From assembly GCF_025175675.1 (NCBI RefSeq), contig NZ_JANIOA010000002.1:148340-212339 (forward strand): 64,000 bases of DNA. The letters are read 5' to 3'. This stretch comes from Sedimenticola hydrogenitrophicus. GTDB taxonomy: Bacteria; Pseudomonadota; Gammaproteobacteria; Chromatiales; Chromatiaceae. This document shows positions 58,713 through 64,000 of the stretch, one piece after another (the stretch's first letter is position 1; each line of letters begins with the position of its first letter). The notes under the pieces are model-generated. The model did no database searches and was not told where the DNA came from. It saw nothing but the letters and a program-made list of their open reading frames with translations. The position numbers and the translations under genes are program-made.

Positions 58713-59709
58713 GACAAAAATTTCGGGTGTTGAGCGCGCAGCCATCCTGATGCTGGCGCTGGGCGAGAAGGATGCCGCCTCGATACTCTCCCACATGGGC
58801 CCCAAGGAGGTTCAGGAGTTGGGGCTGGCCATGGCCAACATGAACAATGTCAGCACCAGCAAAATGGAAACGGTGATGCACTCGTTCGTCGACACCCTGC
58901 GCAGTCAGACCTCGCTGGGTATGGACTCGGATGAGTATATCCGCAACGTCCTGACCAACGCCCTGGGCAAGGACAAGGCGGGTGGCGTGATCGATCGCAT
59001 CCTGCTAGGCCGCAACAGCAAGGGGCTGGAGCAGCTGAAGTGGATGGATCCGCGCTCGGTGGCGGAGCTGATCCGGCTTGAGCATCCGCAGATTATCGCC
59101 ATTGTGTTGTCGTTTCTCGATTCCGATCAGGCGGCCGAGGTGCTGGCAGAATTTCCCGAGCGGGTAAGGCCCGATATTGTTATGCGTATCGCCACCCTGG
59201 ACGGCATCCAGCCCGCCGCGTTGCAGGAGCTGGATGAGATCCTGGAGAAGCAGTTTTCCGGCGCCTCCAATGTCAAGTCATCGAGCCTGGGTGGCATCAA
59301 GACCGCGGCCAATATCCTCAACCTGATCGAAGGCAGTATCGAGAGTAACATCATGGAACACGTGGCCGGGGCCGATCCGGAAATCGCCCAGGAGATCCAG
59401 GACAACATGTTTGTGTTCGATAACCTGATCGACGTGGATGACCGCGGTATCCAGACCCTGATGCGCGAGGTCGCCTCCGATCAACTGCTGCTGGCACTGC
59501 GTGGGGCGGACGAGGGACTCAAGGAGAAGATATTCAAGAACATGTCGAAACGTGCCGCCGAGATGCTGCGGGACGATCTGGAGGCGGCGCCTCCGGTACG
59601 CCTGAGCGACGTGGAAGCGGCCCAGAAAGAGATCCTGACTGTCGCTCGCCGTCTGGCGGATGCCGGAGAAATCATGCTTGGAGGTGGCGGTGGAGAAGAG
59701 TTCATCTAA
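58699..59709 (+). CDS. fliG: Flagellar motor switch protein FliG
   Basis: This 336-residue switch component binds FliF, FliM and the stator MotA. Landmarks are ERAAILMLALGEKDAASILS, the EHPQIIAIVLSFL middle domain with LAEFPERVRPDIVMRIA, and the C-terminal torque helix VDDRGIQTLMREVASDQLLLALRGAD. It overlaps fliF and fliH. Confidence 0.96.
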   Translation: MAVDETKISGVERAAILMLALGEKDAASILSHMGPKEVQELGLAMANMNNVSTSKMETVMHSFVDTLRSQTSLGMDSDEYIRNVLTNALGKDKAGGVIDRILLGRNSKGLEQLKWMDPRSVAELIRLEHPQIIAIVLSFLDSDQAAEVLAEFPERVRPDIVMRIATLDGIQPAALQELDEILEKQFSGASNVKSSSLGGIKTAANILNLIEGSIESNIMEHVAGADPEIAQEIQDNMFVFDNLIDVDDRGIQTLMREVASDQLLLALRGADEGLKEKIFKNMSKRAAEMLRDDLEAAPPVRLSDVEAAQKEILTVARRLADAGEIMLGGGGGEEFI

Positions 59710-60388
59710 GGTACTTTCCGGTAACGACGCCGGTGAGGCCGAGACCTGGTTGCCCCCCAACATGGGGCAGAAAGAGGAGAAGAGCGTGGTCAAGATGCGC
59801 TCTTCCGGCTCCATGCTGACCGCCGAACAGCTGGAGCAGCTGCAGAAAGAGGCCTATCAGGAGGGGTTTGAACTCGGTAAAAAAGAGGGTTTTGCCTACG
59901 GCCACAAAGAGGCGCTGGAGAAAGGGCAACAGCGCATCGGCCAGGTGCTGCGGAATATCGAGTCGTTGATGGAGACCCTGGAGAGCCCGCTTCAGGAGCT
60001 CGATGAACAGGTGGAGCGGGAGCTGGTCGAGTTGGTGATCGCCATGGTACGTCAGCTGGTGCGACGTGAAATCAAACTGGAACCGAGCCACATCATCGGG
60101 ATTGTCCGGGAATCCCTCTCCATTCTGCCGGTTTCGTCACGCAATATCCGGGTGCAGCTGCACCCGGAGGATGCCCGGCTGGTACGGGAGATCTACGACA
60201 TGAGCGACCGGGAACAGAGCTGGAAGATGGTTGAAGATCCGGTCCTGGCGCGGGGCGGCTGCCGGGTCGTCACCGAGACCTCGCAGATTGACGCCACCCT
60301 GGAGTCCCGACTCACCGCCATGATCGCCCGAATCATGGGGGGCGAGCGTGACGACGACGAATCACTGTCGGGGGGGCGGGAGCGATGA
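59690..60388 (+). CDS. fliH: Flagellar export ATPase regulator FliH
   Basis: This protein of about 232 residues regulates the FliI ATPase. It has the GxxxG-type repeat region ([20 protein letters not shown]) and the conserved V-type stalk domain ([26 protein letters not shown]). GTG at 59690 has GGAGG five bases before it; an ATG at 59660 is possible but inside fliG. The end overlaps fliI by 4 bp. Confidence 0.9.
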   Translation: MEKSSSKVLSGNDAGEAETWLPPNMGQKEEKSVVKMRSSGSMLTAEQLEQLQKEAYQEGFELGKKEGFAYGHKEALEKGQQRIGQVLRNIESLMETLESPLQELDEQVERELVELVIAMVRQLVRREIKLEPSHIIGIVRESLSILPVSSRNIRVQLHPEDARLVREIYDMSDREQSWKMVEDPVLARGGCRVVTETSQIDATLESRLTAMIARIMGGERDDDESLSGGRER

Positions 60389-61731
60389 GCCTGCCGGAAT
60401 CCGACCGCAACCGGATCTGGAAAGAGCGCCTGCGCCACTGCCATCAGCGGGTCGGCGAGGACCGCGGGCTGGTGGTCGAGGGCAAGATTACCCGCATGAT
60501 CGGCCTGACCCTGGAGGCGGTGGGCTGTCGCGCCGCCATCGGCGGCCAGTGTGACGTCATCAGCAGCAGTGGTGAGCGTATCGAATCCGAGGTGGTGGGC
60601 TTTGCCGGTGAAAGCCTCTACCTGATGCCCACAGGGGATATTCGGGGCCTGGAACAGGACGCGCGGGTGGTGCCCACCGGTCGGGTTTGCGAGGCGGTGG
60701 TGGGCGATCACCTGCTGGGGCGTGTGCTGGATGGGGCCGGGCGGCCGCTGGACGGCAAGGGGCGTCTGCATGCGGTGGAGCGCCGGCCGCTGACCGGCAA
60801 GGTGTTCAACCCGCTCTCCAGGACGCCAATCCGCAAACCGCTGGATGTGGGCGTGCGCGCGATCAACGCCCTGCTGAGCGTCGGCCGCGGCCAGCGGCTG
60901 GGACTGTTCGCCGGTTCCGGTGTCGGCAAGAGCGTGCTGCTGGGGATGATGACCAAGTATACCGATGCCGATATCACCGTGGTCGGGCTGATTGGCGAGC
61001 GTGGCCGCGAGGTGAAGGAGTTTGTCGAAAATATTCTCGGCGAGGAGGGCATGGCCCGCGCCGTGGTGGTGGCCGTCCCGGCGGACAACACCCCGCTCAG
61101 GCGCATGCACGGGGCCATGCTGGCCACCAGTATCGCGGAACATTTTCGCGATCAGGGCAAGCATGTGCTGCTGTTGATGGACTCCCTGACCCGCTTTGCC
61201 CAGGCGCAGCGGGAGATCGCCCTGGCGATCAACGAACCCCCGGCCACCAAGGGCTACCCCCCGTCGGTGTTCGCCAAACTGCCGCAACTGGTGGAGCGCG
61301 CCGGCAACGGCGACAAGGGCGGCGGTTCCATCACCGCCTTCTATACCGTGCTGGCCGAGGGCGACGATCAGAATGATCCGATTGCCGATGCCGCCCGTGC
61401 CATCCTGGATGGGCATATCGTGCTTTCCCGGCGACTGGCCGAGAGCGGACACTATCCGGCGATAGATATCGAGGCGTCGATCAGCCGTGCCATGAACGAC
61501 ATCACCGACAAGGATCACCAGGACGCGGCCCGTGCCTTCAAACATCTCTACTCCCTGTATCGCCAGAATCAGGACCTTATCAATGTGGGCGCCTACGAAC
61601 GCGGGAGTGACGAGCGGATCGATGCGGCCATCGACGCCATCCCCGAACTGGAACAGTTTTTACGCCAGAACATGAACACACCGGTTTCCCGGGAAGAGAG
61701 CCTGTCCGAGTTGACGTCACTCTTTTCTTGA
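60385..61731 (+). CDS. fliI: Flagellum-specific ATP synthase FliI
   Basis: The 448-residue ATPase drives type III flagellar export. Walker A is [11 protein letters not shown], with [12 protein letters not shown], Walker [18 protein letters not shown], and the sequence [19 protein letters not shown]. Length is normal. It overlaps fliH by ATGA; fliJ starts 72 bp later. Confidence 0.96.
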   Translation: MSLPESDRNRIWKERLRHCHQRVGEDRGLVVEGKITRMIGLTLEAVGCRAAIGGQCDVISSSGERIESEVVGFAGESLYLMPTGDIRGLEQDARVVPTGRVCEAVVGDHLLGRVLDGAGRPLDGKGRLHAVERRPLTGKVFNPLSRTPIRKPLDVGVRAINALLSVGRGQRLGLFAGSGVGKSVLLGMMTKYTDADITVVGLIGERGREVKEFVENILGEEGMARAVVVAVPADNTPLRRMHGAMLATSIAEHFRDQGKHVLLLMDSLTRFAQAQREIALAINEPPATKGYPPSVFAKLPQLVERAGNGDKGGGSITAFYTVLAEGDDQNDPIADAARAILDGHIVLSRRLAESGHYPAIDIEASISRAMNDITDKDHQDAARAFKHLYSLYRQNQDLINVGAYERGSDERIDAAIDAIPELEQFLRQNMNTPVSREESLSELTSLFS

Positions 61732-61803
61732 GAAACTTGCAGATTAGTGAGACCTTAATAACAACAGATCCGGTGCGTCCGGACAGCCTGGAGAAGAACA
61801 AGC

Positions 61804-62235
61804 ATGGTCCCCTCGAAAAGATTACAACCGGTTCAGCGAGTCGCCCAGACCAGGGAGAACGACGCGGCGCGTGAATTGGGTGATTCCCAGCGCCGCGTGC
61901 GCGACCAGGAAGCGAAGCTGGGCGATCTGAAACGTTATCACAGCGAGTATCTGGAACGCTTTGAGACCACCGCACGCCAGGGCATGTCGGCCAAGCAGAT
62001 GCAGGAATACCGGGTGTTTCTGGAAAAACTGGATCGGGCCATCAAGGAGCAGGAAAGGGTGGTGCTGGCGAGCAAAAGCGAATGCGTCAACCGCAAGGAG
62101 CAGTGGCAGCAGAAGCACGTGCGTACCCAGGCCCTGGGCAAGGTGATGGACCGTTTCCGCTCGGCCGAACAGAAGGCGGTTGACAAGCAGGAGCAGAACG
62201 AGAGCGACGACCGCAACCAGCGCGGGCCGCGCTGA
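61804..62235 (+). CDS. fliJ: Flagellar export protein FliJ
   Basis: The 143-residue protein is almost wholly coiled coil (RENDAARELGDSQRRVRDQE; FLEKLDRAIKEQERVVLAS; EQKAVDKQEQNESDDRNQ), as expected for FliJ, the central stalk of the export ATPase. The position after fliI confirms it; primary sequence in this family is poorly conserved. Confidence 0.9.
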   Translation: MVPSKRLQPVQRVAQTRENDAARELGDSQRRVRDQEAKLGDLKRYHSEYLERFETTARQGMSAKQMQEYRVFLEKLDRAIKEQERVVLASKSECVNRKEQWQQKHVRTQALGKVMDRFRSAEQKAVDKQEQNESDDRNQRGPR

Positions 62236-62248
62236 TCGACCTTTCCAG

Positions 62249-62539
62249 CTACTCCTCGCGGAATCCCGGCGGCCGCTTCCCGGAGACCAGATAGGCGAAG
62301 GCGATGACTTCGGCAATCGCCCGGTAGAGCGATTCGGGGATCTCGTCCCCGAGTGGGATCTGCGAAAGAATGGCCGCCAGCTGGGGATCGTTTTCCAACG
62401 GAATCCCATGCTCCCGGGCCAGAAGAAATATCTGTTCCGCCAGCTTTCCCTCCCCCTTGGCCGTGATTCGCGGCGTATTCTCGCCGTCATAGAGCAGGGC
62501 GATCGCGACATCGGGCGTCTGGTCGTAGGTTTCGCTCAT
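62249..62539 (-). CDS. FlhB-like C-terminal domain protein (FlhX)
   Basis: This 96-residue protein matches the cytoplasmic domain of FlhB (DVAIALLYDGENTPRITAKG; AREHGIPLENDPQLAAILSQ; PLGDEIPESLYRAIAEVIAF). It lacks membrane segments and the NPTH autocleavage site. Such FlhX proteins can partly replace the cleaved FlhB tail in substrate switching. It overlaps fliK (ATGA) on the minus strand, so the two are coupled; FliK and FlhB cooperate in hook-length control. Confidence 0.88.
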   Translation of the reverse strand: MSETYDQTPDVAIALLYDGENTPRITAKGEGKLAEQIFLLAREHGIPLENDPQLAAILSQIPLGDEIPESLYRAIAEVIAFAYLVSGKRPPGFREE

Positions 62540-63834
62540 GCCCTTTCATCCAGCAGCGGCAGCGGGGCGACCGGTTGATCCGTCCGGCTGACGGCCGTCC
62601 CCTGCGCGGCGGTGATTTTGCCGACCTTCAGGCCCGCCCGGGAGAACGCCTCGTACAGGGTCGGCAGCAGTTGTTCAATCCGGCGCGCCGCTTCGGCATC
62701 CTCCGCGGTGAAATGACTCGAAATCTCGTCTGCAGTCAGACTGAGCCGCGCGCGGACCGGGCCGGTGGGAGGAATATTGAAATTGAGCATCACCGACCAG
62801 CGATCCCCCGTCTCCGCGGCCGGTCTGGCTTCCCGTTCAAACTGGATGAGAAATTCGTCATGCCCCTCGGGTTGGGCGATGGGCAGCTCGAACTGCCAAA
62901 GCTGTTTGTGGCTGTTCTCATCCTGGGGCAGGGAGGCGAGCTGATGCAACTGTACGCGGGCCAGCGCTCCCTCCGCCTGGTGCTGCAGCTCGGCAAACAG
63001 TCTTGCCGCCAGGAGTTGCAGGGTGGTGCCGGTATCGGCTGCCTTGCCGGCGGGGTCACCGGTGTGGACCACCTGCAACGATTGCAGTGTCTGCAGCAAC
63101 CGCAGCAGATGCTCCTTGAAGTCATTGCCTGTCGGCTGCCGGTTGAGCAGATGGGCCTCCAGGAACAGCCCGGACTCTGTCAGCGATTGGCGGATGGTCT
63201 CTCCGCTGACCGGCGTGCCGCCGGGCAGCAACGGATTGATCAGCCGGCCTATCTGCCTTGCCAGCACGCCGGTGCTGCTATCGTTGTTTCCCTGAACGGC
63301 TTGTCCGGGTTGCCCGCGCAAGGCATCGACCAGTAGTTGCAGGTTGCGTTCAAGGGGAGGGGAACGCACCGGCTTGTCCGTCGTCATCTGTTGCGACAGG
63401 TGCCGGAACAGGTTGGCCAGCGGCTGCTCCCTGGCGGCGGCCGATGCCGGGCCGGCACCGTTCGCCGGTGTCTGCGGCAATGATGCCAGGGACTTCAGGG
63501 AATCAAGGAGCTGGATCAGCGGCAGTTGTCTGGGGAGGATGCCTTTCAGCGCCAGGGAGCGGGTAATGGCAGGGGTGGTTTCCCTGACAACCCGCAATTC
63601 CGGCGCGCTGCCGCTCTTCACCACAGCCAGGACCAGCTGCTGGCCGACGTCCAGCCGCAGGCTGGTTTTGACCGGCAATTTCATGCCGCCGATATTGAGC
63701 TGGGCGACGCCTTTGTCCACCGGCGCCTCCACCACCGCACGCACCACTTGCCCGGGCCTCAGCTGCTGGAGCGCATCGGCCTTGGTCTGCTCGATAAACA
63801 GCCGAGGGTTGGAAATTGGGTCCGTGATTTGCAT
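62536..63834 (-). CDS. fliK: Flagellar hook-length control protein FliK
   Basis: The 432-residue secreted ruler has a variable, Leu/Gln-rich N-terminal two-thirds and a C-terminal hook-length domain (WQFELPIAQPEGHDEFLIQF; WSVMLNFNIPPTGPVRARLS; LPTLYEAFSRAGLKVGKI). It is transcribed opposite to fliEFGHIJ and followed by the flhB-like gene. In many relatives fliK follows fliJ on the same strand, so this segment appears inverted. Confidence 0.85.
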   Translation of the reverse strand: MQITDPISNPRLFIEQTKADALQQLRPGQVVRAVVEAPVDKGVAQLNIGGMKLPVKTSLRLDVGQQLVLAVVKSGSAPELRVVRETTPAITRSLALKGILPRQLPLIQLLDSLKSLASLPQTPANGAGPASAAAREQPLANLFRHLSQQMTTDKPVRSPPLERNLQLLVDALRGQPGQAVQGNNDSSTGVLARQIGRLINPLLPGGTPVSGETIRQSLTESGLFLEAHLLNRQPTGNDFKEHLLRLLQTLQSLQVVHTGDPAGKAADTGTTLQLLAARLFAELQHQAEGALARVQLHQLASLPQDENSHKQLWQFELPIAQPEGHDEFLIQFEREARPAAETGDRWSVMLNFNIPPTGPVRARLSLTADEISSHFTAEDAEAARRIEQLLPTLYEAFSRAGLKVGKITAAQGTAVSRTDQPVAPLPLLDERA

Positions 63835-63904
63835 GGCAATGTTCGGTATAAAGGCCTGATGGTATTTTAGTTTAGCGACCGGCCGGTCGATAGATTGAAC
63901 ACGG

Positions 63905-63972
63905 GTAACTACTCACGGGGTGATTGGCCTGTCTTGCCGGCCTCACACGATGGCTTGTATCCTCGAATCCGG
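63905..63972 (-). repeat. 68-bp dispersed repeat (family B, copy 2)
   Basis: This is the inverse of 43993-44060, with about three mismatches. It lies upstream of fliK; the rest of 63835-64000 shows no gene. Confidence 0.85.
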
Positions 63973-64000
63973 CCCCTTTTTCAGCGCCTGCCCAAACTCG

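Overview
The window is high-GC DNA from a gammaproteobacterium, most likely a sulfur-oxidiser of the Chromatiales type; the species cannot be named from the sequence. Three things point there. An Isp2-type subunit sits directly before a HynL-type [NiFe]-hydrogenase large subunit, as in purple sulfur bacteria. The right half has the gammaproteobacterial order tRNA-Leu, rnr, rlmB, rpsF, rpsR, DUF2232 gene, rplI, dnaB, alr, radA. The flagellar regulators are of the FleQ/FleS/FleR kind found with polar flagella.

Layout. 1-2.6 kb: end of isp2 and hynL (hydrogenase). 3.0-9.6 kb: a partial cytochrome c maturation set (beta-propeller protein, ccmF, ccmH, ccmI, small membrane protein, and ccmG on the other strand). 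9.6-19.3 kb: signalling and stress genes, including a Cache-GGDEF-EAL protein, two paralogous Crp/Fnr regulators, two small lipoproteins, and a CsbD-REC-PAS-PAS-GGDEF-EAL gene interrupted by a frameshift. 19.58-37.73 kb: a genomic island in the 3' end of tRNA-Leu(CAG), bounded by a 29-bp direct repeat. It carries an AbiE toxin-antitoxin pair, a truncated integrase and an internally deleted conjugation ATPase. Its cargo is a methyltransferase, HelD, GroEL with a macrodomain protein, a tandem universal stress protein, a SulP transporter, a DksA-like protein, a GGDEF protein with a degenerate EAL domain, release factor 3, a NAD kinase and an HMA-like protein. 37.9-48.0 kb: conserved core genes. 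48-50.2 kb: an intergenic zone with several repeat families, including a candidate MITE, around a PilZ gene and an FHA gene. 50.2-64 kb: a CNNM/CorC protein, a PilZ-like protein, and fleQ, fleS, fleR, fliE, fliF, fliG, fliH, fliI, fliJ, with fliK and an flhB-like gene inverted at the end.

How the parts fit. c-di-GMP is a theme: three proteins carry GGDEF domains, and one or two PilZ proteins and FleQ are potential receptors beside the flagellar genes. The island looks like a decayed integrative conjugative element whose transfer genes were mostly deleted while stress, chaperone and translation cargo stayed open. The tight coupling of a macrodomain gene to a solitary groEL is its most distinctive feature. 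Several intergenic regions hold dispersed palindromic repeats, and one 282-bp element has terminal inverted repeats and a 13-bp flanking duplication typical of transposition.
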